In this document: positions 29,109 to 39,914 of the stretch, in pieces
Numbering within the stretch: the stretch's first letter is position 1
Layout of the letters: every line of letters begins with the position of its first letter
Source: Pseudoclavibacter sp. 13-3
GTDB lineage: Bacteria; Actinomycetota; Actinomycetes; Actinomycetales; Microbacteriaceae
Assembly (NCBI RefSeq): GCF_021168475.1
Contig: NZ_JAJOZT010000002.1
Location: 434,001 to 498,000 of the forward strand
Reading direction: 5' to 3'
DNA length: 64,000 nt
Translations under genes and position numbers: made by a program
Notes under the pieces: model-generated
Told to the model about the DNA's origin: nothing
What the model saw: the letters and a program-made list of their open reading frames with translations, nothing else
Databases searched by the model: none

Positions 29109-30167
29109 TCAGTGGCGGTGCGCCAGTTCCGCGAGATCGATGCCTCGCAGCCGAGCGAACTCCGCCGTCGGCCCGGTGATGAGCAAGTCAGTGCGGGCAA
29201 TGGCCTCCAGGTCGGCCGCTCCGAGCAGCGTGAGCAGAGTCTGCACCTGCTCCTTCCATGACTCCAGCTCTGCAGTCAGAGCCTCGACCCCGTCAGCGAC
29301 GAGCACGTGCAGAAAGTGGCCGCTGACCCCGACGGCGCGAGCGCCCAAGGCGAGTGCGCGCACGACATCCAGCGGATTGCGCACGCCGCCGGAGGCGATC
29401 GCCTCGACCGGCAGCGCAGGCGCCGCGTGCAGGGAATCGAGCAGGCACTCGACGGCGGTCTGGCCCCAGCCAGACAGGTAGTCGTACTCGCTTCGCTGCC
29501 GCCGACGGTTCTCGATCGCGATGAAGTTCGTGCCGCCGCGTCCGCTGACGTCGACGGTGCGCACACCGCGTTCGAGCAGCTGCTCGACGCTGTGTCGGCT
29601 GAGGCCGAACCCGACCTCTTTGACCACGACCGGCACGCCGACCTCGTCCACAATCCGCTCGATCCGGTCGAGCCAGCCGCGAAAGTCGCGGTCGCCCTCG
29701 GGCATCACGAGCTCTTGGGCCGGGTTCACATGGATCTGCAGCGCGTCGGCAGAGAGAATCCCGACGGCTCGCTTCGCCTGCTCGACGGTCATCTCGGGGC
29801 TCACATTCGCGAATACGAACGCCTCAGGGGCGTTCTCTCGGATTACCCGAAACGTCGATTCAAGGCCCGGATCGCGCAGTGCAGGGCTCACCGAACCGCT
29901 GGCGATCGACACACCTGCAGCCGCAGCAGCCTGCGCGAGGTCGGCGTTGAGCGCCCCGGTCATCCTGCTGCCGCCGGTCATCGCGTTGATGTAGAACGGC
30001 ACCGGCCAACGCCGACCGGCCACGGTCGTGCTGATGTCGACCGCGTCGCGCGTCACACCGTTGAAGGTGTGATGAAGAAACCGCACGTCGTCGAAGCCCG
30101 AACCGCGTTGTTCGTCGCGAAGCTCCTCGGCGAGGCGAACGTGCTCGTCTTTGCGCTCACTGCTCAT
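29109..30167 (-). CDS. fni: Type 2 isopentenyl-diphosphate isomerase (FMN, NADPH)
   Basis: This 352-residue enzyme interconverts IPP and DMAPP using reduced FMN. It has RKDEHVRLAEE at the N-terminus, FYINAMTGGS, SGSVSPALRDP, HVNPAQELVMPEGDRDF, VVVKEVGFGLS, the DVSGRGGTNF motif and ASGGVRNPLDVVRALALGARAVGVSG. All FMN-barrel landmarks are present. ATG 30167 is chosen over 30179 because AAAGGA is properly spaced only from it. It is the last gene of the lower mevalonate cluster; 61 nt separate it from pmk. Confidence 0.95.
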   Translation of the reverse strand: MSSERKDEHVRLAEELRDEQRGSGFDDVRFLHHTFNGVTRDAVDISTTVAGRRWPVPFYINAMTGGSRMTGALNADLAQAAAAAGVSIASGSVSPALRDPGLESTFRVIRENAPEAFVFANVSPEMTVEQAKRAVGILSADALQIHVNPAQELVMPEGDRDFRGWLDRIERIVDEVGVPVVVKEVGFGLSRHSVEQLLERGVRTVDVSGRGGTNFIAIENRRRQRSEYDYLSGWGQTAVECLLDSLHAAPALPVEAIASGGVRNPLDVVRALALGARAVGVSGHFLHVLVADGVEALTAELESWKEQVQTLLTLLGAADLEAIARTDLLITGPTAEFARLRGIDLAELAHRH

Positions 30168-30228
30168 GCTGCTCTGCATCCTTTCTGTCTGCGGCCGTCC
30201 TCCGCCGCCGAACCACTCCGGTGAGGCC

Positions 30229-31347
30229 CTACTCGACCATGCCCTGTGGCTGGTGCACCCGCAGGTTGAGCGGCCTGATGTCGGCCCGCTCCCAGGCGGC
30301 GAGCATGCCGTCGATGTCGGCGTCGCGGTCGATCAGCACGATGCCGCAGTCTCCGCCGCCCGCCCCCGAGGTCTTGGCGGCACCGCCGCACACCTCGGCC
30401 GTCTCGATCAGACGCTGCAGCTTCGGAGTCTCGATGGTGATGCCCGAGTGCTCGCCCAGCTCGCGCAGCAGCTCGCGGTTGCGGCGGATGCCGGCGGCGA
30501 TGCCGACCCCGTCGTCGCGTTCCAGCGCTTCGGCGAGTTCGGTCACGCACGCGTGGCTCTCCGCCAGAAAGCGGCTGTAGTGCACACTGCGCTGACCCTT
30601 GCGAGCCTGCACCCCGCCGACCAGACGAGCGGTCGAGGCGGGCGATCCCGTCCACCCCACGACGAGGCGCAGACGATCGGGCGGCACGATCCTGCGCACC
30701 TCGAGACCCGGCCAGTCGATTGCGAGCATCTCGGTCAGCGGCCTGGCGACGCGCTCGGCGCGCGCCCACTCGCGGTCGAAGGCGCGGTAGACGATCCAGC
30801 CGCCGAACATGCTCGCGGCGACGTCGCCGCCCGAGCCGCTGCGTTGCACTTCGATGCTGGCGATGAGCGCGAGCTTCAGCTGCTCCATGCGGGTCAGATC
30901 GAGCCGATAGTGCTCGCAGAGCGCCCGCACCGTGGCCACCGTGACCGCCGCAGACGACCCGAGGCCGAACTTGCGGCCGGCGTCGTCGTCGAGCTCGCTC
31001 GTGATGTCGAGGTCGTACAGCTCAAGCGGCGTGCCGAGGCCGATGGCGGCCTCTTCGACGACTCTGATGGCCGCGAGCACGAAGTCGAACGGCGTCTGCT
31101 CGGGCTCGATCACCATGTCGTTGTCGCGCCGATGCCATTCGAGCGAGAGGCTCGCGTACTGATCCGAGGTGATGTGCCCGGTGCCGCGCGCGGGGCTCAC
31201 CCGCACCTGCACGTAGCGGTCGACGGCGATCAGCACCGCCGGGTATCCGGCTTCGACGACGGCGTACTCGCCGGCGATGTAGAGCTTGCCGGGCGCCCGC
31301 ACGACGGTGGCGCGGGACGGAACGGCGATGTCATGGACGGCGCACAT
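30229..31347 (-). CDS. Phosphomevalonate kinase (GHMP family)
   Basis: The 372-residue kinase turns mevalonate 5-phosphate into the diphosphate. It has the GHMP N-terminal motif RAPGKLYIAGEYAVVEAGYPAVL, the ATP-binding loop KFGLGSSAAVTVATV near residue 132, SGSGGDVAASMFGGWIVYR typical of PMK, and the C-terminal KTSGAGGGDCGIVLID loop. The start ATG 31347 follows an excellent AGGAGGT site at 8-nt spacing that lies inside the end of mvaD; the intergenic distance is 2 nt. The order MK-MDD-PMK-FNI is the same as in the Streptomyces mevalonate cluster. Confidence 0.93.
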   Translation of the reverse strand: MCAVHDIAVPSRATVVRAPGKLYIAGEYAVVEAGYPAVLIAVDRYVQVRVSPARGTGHITSDQYASLSLEWHRRDNDMVIEPEQTPFDFVLAAIRVVEEAAIGLGTPLELYDLDITSELDDDAGRKFGLGSSAAVTVATVRALCEHYRLDLTRMEQLKLALIASIEVQRSGSGGDVAASMFGGWIVYRAFDREWARAERVARPLTEMLAIDWPGLEVRRIVPPDRLRLVVGWTGSPASTARLVGGVQARKGQRSVHYSRFLAESHACVTELAEALERDDGVGIAAGIRRNRELLRELGEHSGITIETPKLQRLIETAEVCGGAAKTSGAGGGDCGIVLIDRDADIDGMLAAWERADIRPLNLRVHQPQGMVE

Positions 31348-31349
31348 GT

Positions 31350-32459
31350 CTAGAGACCTCCTGCATGGTTCGTCGCGTCGCTGCCGACTGCGGCGGTCTG
31401 GCTGCCGGCGGATGCGCCAGGTGCGCCGATCTCGCCCGGCCAGACGCTCAGGGCCGGGCCCGACCGGGCCACCACGGTCTGCAGACCCGGCACGGTCGGC
31501 TCCAGCCGCCGCCGCAGCCACGATCGCACCTGTTCACCGGCGGAGCCGCTGGTGAGCACCTTGACGTTCGCCCCGGCATCCATCGTCGCCCAGGCCGGCA
31601 GGCCGGCGGCGCGGGCCTCGCGCACGGCTCGCAGCGCTTCGATGCTCGAGGCGTTCAGATACTGCACCCGGGGCTCAGCGCCGAGCATCGTCGCGTGCAT
31701 GCCGAATGCGTTCGCCTCGGAGGTCTCGCCCAGCCGCGAGAGGTCTGCCTGCGCGATCGCGTCGAGCGCCTCGTCCAGATCGTCGTGGCTGCGCCGCACC
31801 CAGGGCTCGTACTCGGCAGAGGTCTCGACGGTGCGGCGCATGGCCTCACGGCTCGAGACCGCTTTGCGTCCGGAGTCGATGACCAGCACGACGATCGCCA
31901 GATCGAGGTCGCTCTGCAGCGGCTCGGCATACGACGACTCGTCGTCATGGCCGGCATGCCAGATGGCCAGCCCGCCGAAGACCGACCGCGACGCCGATCC
32001 CGACCCTCTTCGCGCGAGCCGTGACAGGTCGCGATCGTCGAGTTCGAGCCCCGCAGCGGCGGCTGCCGCGCCGGCGAGTGCGGCGAACCCGCTGGCCGAA
32101 CTGGCCAGCCCCGCGGCAGTCGGCACGGTGTTGCGCGTGACGACGTCGGCGGCAGCGGTGATGCCGGCTCGCCGGCGCACGATGTCGAGAAAGTCTGAGA
32201 TGCGCCGCAGCGGCTGGCCGTTGAGCGGCTGCCCGTCGAGCACGGCATGGTCGCCTGTGCCGGCCTCAGCGCCATCGTCGACGAAGCGCACCGTGGTGAC
32301 CGTGTGCAGATCGTCGAGTGTCAGCGAGACGCTGGAGGTTCGCGGGAGGATGAGCCGCTCGTCGGCCTTGCCCCAGTACTTGATCAGCGCGATGTTCGCA
32401 TGTGCCACAGCTGTGGCCACGCCGGGTGCAGCTGCCACCGGTGTCGGGCGAACGGTCAC
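31350..32459 (-). CDS. mvaD: Diphosphomevalonate decarboxylase
   Basis: The 369-residue GHMP enzyme decarboxylates mevalonate diphosphate to IPP. It shows the signature AHANIALIKYWGKADERLILPRTSSVSLTLDD, then PTAAGLASSASGFAALA (phosphate loop), ARRGSGSASRSVFGGLAIW, and the C-terminal AWATMDAGANVKVLT with the catalytic Asp. GTG 32459 overlaps the mevalonate kinase stop by four bases (GTGA), implying translational coupling. The family is specific to the mevalonate pathway, which makes the pathway call firm. Confidence 0.95.
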   Translation of the reverse strand: MTVRPTPVAAAPGVATAVAHANIALIKYWGKADERLILPRTSSVSLTLDDLHTVTTVRFVDDGAEAGTGDHAVLDGQPLNGQPLRRISDFLDIVRRRAGITAAADVVTRNTVPTAAGLASSASGFAALAGAAAAAAGLELDDRDLSRLARRGSGSASRSVFGGLAIWHAGHDDESSYAEPLQSDLDLAIVVLVIDSGRKAVSSREAMRRTVETSAEYEPWVRRSHDDLDEALDAIAQADLSRLGETSEANAFGMHATMLGAEPRVQYLNASSIEALRAVREARAAGLPAWATMDAGANVKVLTSGSAGEQVRSWLRRRLEPTVPGLQTVVARSGPALSVWPGEIGAPGASAGSQTAAVGSDATNHAGGL

Positions 32460-33448
32460 GCGGCGACCTCATAGGCGTGCGGCGCATAGACCCACGTGCC
32501 GGTGGCTCCGGCCATGCCGAGCGCAGCGGCCACGCGCTTCGCGTCAGCGCTGGTGCGGGCGAGGGCGATCACGCAGCCGCCGCGACCGCCGCCGGTGAGC
32601 TTCGCGCCCACGGCACCCGCGCCGCGCGCCGCGGCGGTGAGCTGGTCGAGGCGCGCGTTGCTCACGCCGAGCTCGGTCAGCAGCCGGTGGGCGTCGTTCA
32701 TCTTCTCGCCGAGCCCTCCGACGTCACCGGCCCGCACGTCGTCGACCGCCGCGGCGGTGATGCGTCCCAGCTCGGCCAGCCGCGGCCGGGTGATCTCGGG
32801 GCACCGCTCGTGCTCTTCGCGAATATGCCCGACGGTCTCGCGGGTGCTGCCGTGAATGCCGGAGTCGGCCACGACGATCCACGCGGAGAGGCTGATCTGC
32901 ACGGCTGTGGTCGCGCCGGCCTGAAAGTGGATCGGCGTCTGCGACGAGGTCGCCGTCGCGTCGAGACCGGACGGATGCCCATGCGCGATGCGCTCGGCCA
33001 CCTGCGTCAGGTCGAAGAGGTCTTCGGGCTCGGCGTCGACGTCGAAGGCGTTGAGCACGGCACGGATGACCGCACCTGCCGCTGCCGCCGACGACCCGAG
33101 CCCCCGCTCGGGCGGAAACTCGGCGTGCGTTGCGATGCGCAGACGGGCGTGCGGATGCCCCGCGAACTCGAGTGCCGCATGCACCGCACGCACGATGCTC
33201 GCGAATCGGGCCGGTGCCTCGGCGAGCGGGCCGGTCCAGCCCAGGCTCGACAGCTCTGAGGGGCCGGTGGTCGGCTCGACGCGCGCGATCATGCGCAGGT
33301 TGCGCAGCGGCATCGCGATGGCCGGGTAGCCGTAGACGACAGAGTGCTCGCCGAAGAGGATGATCTTCGCGACGGTCTGACCGACGCCTGCATGCATCGG
33401 AGTGTCGACCGACGAGCGGTCTGAGGGGGAGGGGTCGCCGACCTGCAC
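32456..33448 (-). CDS. mvk: Mevalonate kinase
   Basis: The 330-residue GHMP kinase phosphorylates mevalonate at C5, the entry step of the lower pathway. Signatures are AKIILFGEHSVVYGYPAIAMPL, the ATP loop PPERGLGSSAAAAGAVIRAVL, and the C-terminal GAKLTGGGRGGCVIAL. GTG 33448 is chosen because GGGAAAGG lies about 10 nt upstream; an ATG at 33397 is possible. The frame opens further upstream into the gap after the TctA-like gene, but without family similarity. The 50-nt gap to that gene shows no promoter or terminator, so co-transcription is likely. Confidence 0.93.
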   Translation of the reverse strand: MQVGDPSPSDRSSVDTPMHAGVGQTVAKIILFGEHSVVYGYPAIAMPLRNLRMIARVEPTTGPSELSSLGWTGPLAEAPARFASIVRAVHAALEFAGHPHARLRIATHAEFPPERGLGSSAAAAGAVIRAVLNAFDVDAEPEDLFDLTQVAERIAHGHPSGLDATATSSQTPIHFQAGATTAVQISLSAWIVVADSGIHGSTRETVGHIREEHERCPEITRPRLAELGRITAAAVDDVRAGDVGGLGEKMNDAHRLLTELGVSNARLDQLTAAARGAGAVGAKLTGGGRGGCVIALARTSADAKRVAAALGMAGATGTWVYAPHAYEVAA

Positions 33449-33498
33449 AGTGAAGAAGCCTTTCCCGGTGCATGCGCACCGACGCACAACGCTGCTGC

Positions 33499-34851
33499 TC
33501 AGAGCAGGTTCTGCACGATCCATGGTGCGGCGTACAGCGTCATGAACTGCACGCCGTAGCTGACGCCAAGCTTATTCAGGGTACCGCAGGCGACGCCGAC
33601 GAGCAGCACGCCGAAGATGTTGGCCACGCCGGCGTCGAGATAGGCGAGCAGCAGAATGAACCCGATGAAGAGCCCGAGCACGGCCTCGTGCGGGATGTAG
33701 CGCATCACGAAGTAGGTGATCTGGTACGAGTAGCGCACAGCGATCACATAGGTCAGCACCAGGGCGAGCAGGGCGCCGACGATCACTGCCGTGACGAACT
33801 GGCCGGTGCTCAGCAGCTGGTGCAGGTTGTGATCGAGCGAGAAGGCCGGCGGCGCATTGAACAGCGCCTGCGCCGGGCCGATCGCGACCGGCGAGAGCGG
33901 GATGCCCACGGCCAGCAGCGGGATGATCACGCCTGACAGGTAGGCGGCGTGTGCGACGCCGTTCATGCTCGACACCGCACGGTTCGCGTGTTTGAGCCTG
34001 TCGGTGCTGCGGCCTGCCGACGCCTCGCCGACCAGGAAGGTCAGACCGACCGGGCTGAGAAAGAACAGCGGGGTGGTGATCAGCGACGCGAGGCCGGTTC
34101 GCCCCATCTCGTCACGAGTGAGAATGCGGTTGGGAGCGAGCGACTGGCCGCCCAGATCCTTGAGCGAGATCTCGACCTCAGTCGGTGCGTACCGGGGCAG
34201 GCGGTCGCGACTGCGCTTGTTGAGCAGGCCGAGAATCGAGACCAGCAGCGGGCCGATGGTGATGCCCAAGAAGAACGAGACCGAGATGTTGCCGTCTTTG
34301 GGAATCACCTCTTGGGTGCGATAGAGCGAGAGCAGCCCCTGAAAGAGCAGCGCCATCGGGATGATCGAGATGAGCGAGAGCAGTCGGTTGCCGCCGAGCA
34401 GCGCGAGCAGCACCGCGCCGAACACGAACAGCAGCGAGCCGTACTGGCGCAGCGTCTCGGCATACGGCGTGATCGCCGTGGCGATGGCGAGGCTCACCGG
34501 AATCGCGATGATCGTGCCGACTGCGCTGCCGGCGGCCATCTTCTTGATCGTCTCGGCCGCGCGCCCTTTGCTCTTCAGATAGAGCGAGTGCTCCATCATG
34601 GGCGTCGACATCACGCCGCCGGGCAGGCCGACCAGCGCTGTGGGAATCGCGTTGGTGAGGTTGAGCGTCACGATCGCGGCGATGAAGAAGGTCAGCACCA
34701 CGATCGGTGCCGTGCCGGCGAGCACCAGTGCGAGGGTGACGGGCACCAGCACGCTGGTCTCATCGGTGCCGGGGATGAACCCGATGAACGAATAGAGCAG
34801 GATCGCGCCGATCGCGGCGATGAGCATCTGCAGGATGATCGAGGCGTCCAT
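33499..34851 (-). CDS. TctA-like (tripartite tricarboxylate transporter) large membrane permease
   Basis: The 450-residue protein has about 10-12 membrane spans. TctA-type landmarks are SFIGFIPGTDETSVLVPVTLAL near the N-terminus, VGLPGGVMSTPMMEHSLYLKSKGRA (a substrate-site-like Gly-Pro loop), and a second, related half with FLSPVGLTFL and GVIIPLLAVGIPLSPVAIGPA. It is shorter than typical TctA (about 500). The normal partners, a four-span TctB and a periplasmic TctC, are missing; instead a two-span protein gene overlaps its start by one base. Mevalonate kinase follows after 50 nt. TctA-family systems move carboxylates such as citrate, so mevalonate (a hydroxy-acid) is a possible substrate; this is inference. 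Confidence 0.72.
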   Translation of the reverse strand: MDASIILQMLIAAIGAILLYSFIGFIPGTDETSVLVPVTLALVLAGTAPIVVLTFFIAAIVTLNLTNAIPTALVGLPGGVMSTPMMEHSLYLKSKGRAAETIKKMAAGSAVGTIIAIPVSLAIATAITPYAETLRQYGSLLFVFGAVLLALLGGNRLLSLISIIPMALLFQGLLSLYRTQEVIPKDGNISVSFFLGITIGPLLVSILGLLNKRSRDRLPRYAPTEVEISLKDLGGQSLAPNRILTRDEMGRTGLASLITTPLFFLSPVGLTFLVGEASAGRSTDRLKHANRAVSSMNGVAHAAYLSGVIIPLLAVGIPLSPVAIGPAQALFNAPPAFSLDHNLHQLLSTGQFVTAVIVGALLALVLTYVIAVRYSYQITYFVMRYIPHEAVLGLFIGFILLLAYLDAGVANIFGVLLVGVACGTLNKLGVSYGVQFMTLYAAPWIVQNLL

Positions 34852-35204
34852 CAGCGGTCACCGCCGTCGCCGGGCCCGGTGCCCGAATCGGGTCGCGCGT
34901 CGACGTCTGCGGTGACGTCGTCGGCGACGATGTGGATGCTGTGCTCGTGCCCGTCGTCTGTGCTCACGATGCGCACGTCTCGCTTCGGCGTGAACGCGAA
35001 GGCGCTGATGACGAAGCCGACGACCGAGCCGCCGAGGCCCCAGAAGAAGACGTTGAACGAGAGCAGCGTTGCGATCAGCAGTGCGGCTGCGGTGGTGCCA
35101 CCGCAGATCAGAAGTGCCCACGTGAGGTCTCGCGGAGAGACCAGGTCGTTCCACACTTCGATGTACCGCGCCTGATCGTCCGATTGACGGTCAGTGGAAG
35201 TCAT
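34851..35204 (-). CDS. Two-span membrane protein, likely partner of the TctA-like permease
   Basis: The 117-residue protein has a polar N-terminus, two hydrophobic segments (about 27-48 and 50-70, ALLICGGTTAAALLIATLL and VFFWGLGGSVVGFVISAFAF) and an acidic, His- and Asp-rich C-terminal tail of about 45 residues. The stop codon shares a base with the permease start (TGATG), indicating coupled synthesis. TctB proteins are larger with four spans, so this is at best a reduced analogue. TAGCAT (35218-35213) lies 8 nt before the ATG, which would give an almost leaderless transcript for the whole mevalonate block. I recognise no family. Confidence 0.6.
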   Translation of the reverse strand: MTSTDRQSDDQARYIEVWNDLVSPRDLTWALLICGGTTAAALLIATLLSFNVFFWGLGGSVVGFVISAFAFTPKRDVRIVSTDDGHEHSIHIVADDVTADVDARPDSGTGPGDGGDR

Positions 35205-35294
35205 GCTTCCTGATGCTAGACGCTCGGCTGGCGCAACGGAAGATCTGCGGCGCTGCGCAGCCCGCGCGGCGAAGCCTCCGCGTCGCGGCAGCGA

Positions 35295-35756
35295 TCAGTT
35301 GATGCCGCGGATGACGATCGTCTCAGTGCCGGGGGCGTGCGCCGCCTCGTCGGCCAGGATGGCGTCGATGACTGACGGGTCGCTGTCGGTGAGGAAGGTG
35401 TGCACGCGCTCGACCTCGTCGTTCTCGCCGATCAGCTCGGCGGCCTTGCCCAGCTCGAAGAGTGAGAGCAGGAAGCCGCGGTTCGGCTCGTGCGACCATG
35501 GAATCGGCCCCTGGCCCTTCCAGCCGTGCTTGCGCAGAGCGTCGAGGCCGCGGTGGTAGCCGGTGCGTGCGTAGGCGTAGGCGTTCACATAGTTGCCGTG
35601 CGTGCGGGCCTGCTGCGCCAGCAGCGCCCACGGCAGCGACGCAGCGGGGAACGAGGCCGCCACACGATTGAGCGGCTCGTCGGCGAGAGCGTCGGCGAGG
35701 CCCGGCACCTCATCGAGGAGGGTCGGTGGAATCGAAAGCAGGTTGTTGTCGCCCAT
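35295..35756 (-). CDS. DUF3151 family protein
   Basis: The 153-residue soluble protein matches the actinobacterial DUF3151 family: LSIPPTLLDEVPGLADAL, SLPWALLAQQA, AYAYARTGYHRGLDALRKHGWKGQGPIPW, EPNRGFLLSLFELGKAAELIGE. No function is established. An in-frame ATG at 35807 exists, but ATG 35756 fits the family start and has CATACT (35769-35764) ending 7 nt upstream, a leaderless pattern. Confidence 0.85.
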   Translation of the reverse strand: MGDNNLLSIPPTLLDEVPGLADALADEPLNRVAASFPAASLPWALLAQQARTHGNYVNAYAYARTGYHRGLDALRKHGWKGQGPIPWSHEPNRGFLLSLFELGKAAELIGENDEVERVHTFLTDSDPSVIDAILADEAAHAPGTETIVIRGIN

Positions 35757-35868
35757 GCCATCCAGTATGCCTGCTCGTGCCAGCAGTGTCGATGAGAACC
35801 CAGACACCTGTCGGAGGGGAGTCGGCCGCGTCGTGCGAGACGAATCTCGACGACCTGCGCGGAGCCGT

Positions 35869-37980
<2,112 letters not shown>

Positions 37981-38058
37981 CCGGCTGCGCAGCGCTTCGC
38001 TCAGCTGCACCGACCTCGTCGAGTGCGCCGGCCCGGGCAGATGCGTCATAATCAGATC

Positions 38059-38640
38059 ATGAGCATCGTTGGCACGCCCGACCCGCAGGATCCAGACGAT
38101 GACGTCATCGGCAGCAACGGTGGCGCCGACTCTGGCTGGCTGACCGATTCCGAGCTGGAAGAAGCCAGACGGCACCTGCCCATGCTCTACGTCGAAGCGC
38201 TTCCCGTGCGCCTGACCGGCAGCGGCAAGGTCGCGCAGATCGGCCTGCTCATGCGGGTCAGCGACACCGACTCGATCACCCGCACCATCGTCTCGGGCCG
38301 TGTGCGCTTCGGCGAGAGCCTGCGCGAAGCGCTGCTTCGCCACCTCGAGAACGACCTCGGCCCGATCGCCTTCCCGCAGCTGCCGCTGTCGATGTCGCCG
38401 CAGACGGTGGGCGAGTACTTTCCGGTGCCCTCGACCACGAGCGAGCTGTTCGACGGTCGCCAGCACGCGGTCTCGCTGGCCTACGTCGTGCCGGTGACCG
38501 GCACCTGCCAGCCGCGTCAGGACGCCCTCGAACTCGCCTGGCTCACCCCGCAGGAGGTGCGCGAGCAGGACGCGCTCTCAGATCTCGAAGGCAACCGCGG
38601 CGTGCTGGTCGAACGCCTGCTGGCCTCGGTCAGCTGCTGA
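38059..38640 (+). CDS. DUF4916 protein with NUDIX-like fold
   Basis: The 193-residue protein resembles the actinobacterial DUF4916 family, which is related to NUDIX hydrolases: LTDSELEEARRHLPMLYVEALPVRL, a strand pair, FGESLREALLRHLENDLGP (in the position of the NUDIX helix but without the full GX5EX7REUXEEXGU box), then AVSLAYVVPVTG and LAWLTPQEV. The incomplete catalytic box suggests binding or altered chemistry. ATG 38059 is 6 nt after CATAAT (38047-38052), leaderless. Confidence 0.75.
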   Translation: MSIVGTPDPQDPDDDVIGSNGGADSGWLTDSELEEARRHLPMLYVEALPVRLTGSGKVAQIGLLMRVSDTDSITRTIVSGRVRFGESLREALLRHLENDLGPIAFPQLPLSMSPQTVGEYFPVPSTTSELFDGRQHAVSLAYVVPVTGTCQPRQDALELAWLTPQEVREQDALSDLEGNRGVLVERLLASVSC

Positions 38641-38693
38641 GCGACGCAGACCCGCACTGCCCGAAGCCGGCGCCGGCGGCCGTCGAAGAGCCT

Positions 38694-39914
38694 TCAGTCG
38701 ATCTCGACCCGCATACCCTCGGCGAAGCGGTACGGCGCCGCGATGATCACCGGCCCCAGCGCTCGCCGAATGCGGCTGACCTCGGCACGCACGGTGACTG
38801 TATGCGTTCGGTCGCCGAAGATCGCCTCTGAGAGGTCTGCCGCGCTGACGCCGTCTTGGTGCGCGTTGATCTGAGCGATGACGTCGACCTGCCGAGGCGG
38901 GATCTCGACGCTCCAGTGCACGTCGCCGGCATCCATCGTCACGTGCGCCCCGCCCGACGTGCGCGTGATCTGCAGCCGGTTCTCTCCAGGCTCGGCCTCG
39001 ACGACGGTCTGCCCCTGAATGAACCAGCCGCCCGGCAGCGAGGTCGCCTTCGCGCTGCCGAACTCGGGCAGCCAGAGCAGGTCTCGATCAGGATGCTCGG
39101 GCAGGGTGAATCGGCTGCCCGCCGACGCACTGCTGGTCGCCGCGACCCAGCCCAGACGGTCGGTCACCGCCCACGGCTCGTCGCCCTGCGTGTGCTGCAT
39201 CGGCCAGCTGATGGTGCGCAGTCGTTCGAGCTCGTGCTGATGGGCCTCGTGCAGCTCCATCTCGAGGGTGTGCGCGAGCAGCGAGGCCAGCGCGAGCATG
39301 GCCGGGTGCGCCTCGGCGACGGCGCACGAGATGTTGACGATGCCCAGGCAGGCGCGCGAGCGCGGGTCGATGATCGGCGCGGCGGCGCAGCTCCACTGCT
39401 GGTGCGCGAGGCAGAAGTGCTCGGCGCCGTGCACCTGCACCGGGTGCCGAACCGCGAGCGCCGTGCCGATCGCGTTCGTGCCCACGGTGCTCTCACGCCA
39501 CAGCGCACCCTTGACGAAGCCGATGCGGTCGGCGCGCCGCCGGGCCTCGGTCGCCCCGTAGCGCCACACGATGCGCGCCTCGGCATCGGTGAGCACGACG
39601 AGGTAGTTGCCGTTCTCGAACATGCCGTTGTCGTGCTGCGGCAGCGTCTGCTTGAGCAGCGGGATCAGCTGCCGGGTGTTCGAGGTTCGCGACGGGGCAC
39701 GGCGCGCTCGCACGGGGGAGTGCAGCGGACAGCGGCAGCTGTCCGGCTTGAGGCCCGCACGGCGGGAGCGCTTCCAGGATGCGCTGATCAGCGGACGCGG
39801 TCGGGCCGGAGGCCGTTCTCCTCGCGACGTCGCTCGAAAGACCTCCTGCAGCAGGTGGTCGTATTCGACGGGGTCTTCCCCGGTTGAGAACGACGATTCC
39901 AGCTCATTGGCCAT
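38694..39914 (-). CDS. GAF-domain transcriptional regulator (AcoR-like sensor, no AAA domain)
   Basis: The 406-residue protein starts like AcoR-type regulators (SASWKRSRRAGLKPD near residue 46), then a GAF domain (about 95-230) with ESTVGTNAIGTALAVRHPVQVHGAEHFC and ACLGIVNISC, the hallmark of the AcoR/DhaR sensor part. No AAA+ sigma-54 module follows; instead the C-terminus (about 320-406) looks like a winged-helix output domain (ADLSEAIFGDRTHTVTVRAEVSRIRRALG). It is divergent from the diacetyl/acetoin reductase gene, so sensing of an aldehyde, alcohol or acetoin-like compound is plausible. ATG 39914 follows GAGGTG. Confidence 0.8.
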   Translation of the reverse strand: MANELESSFSTGEDPVEYDHLLQEVFRATSRGERPPARPRPLISASWKRSRRAGLKPDSCRCPLHSPVRARRAPSRTSNTRQLIPLLKQTLPQHDNGMFENGNYLVVLTDAEARIVWRYGATEARRRADRIGFVKGALWRESTVGTNAIGTALAVRHPVQVHGAEHFCLAHQQWSCAAAPIIDPRSRACLGIVNISCAVAEAHPAMLALASLLAHTLEMELHEAHQHELERLRTISWPMQHTQGDEPWAVTDRLGWVAATSSASAGSRFTLPEHPDRDLLWLPEFGSAKATSLPGGWFIQGQTVVEAEPGENRLQITRTSGGAHVTMDAGDVHWSVEIPPRQVDVIAQINAHQDGVSAADLSEAIFGDRTHTVTVRAEVSRIRRALGPVIIAAPYRFAEGMRVEID

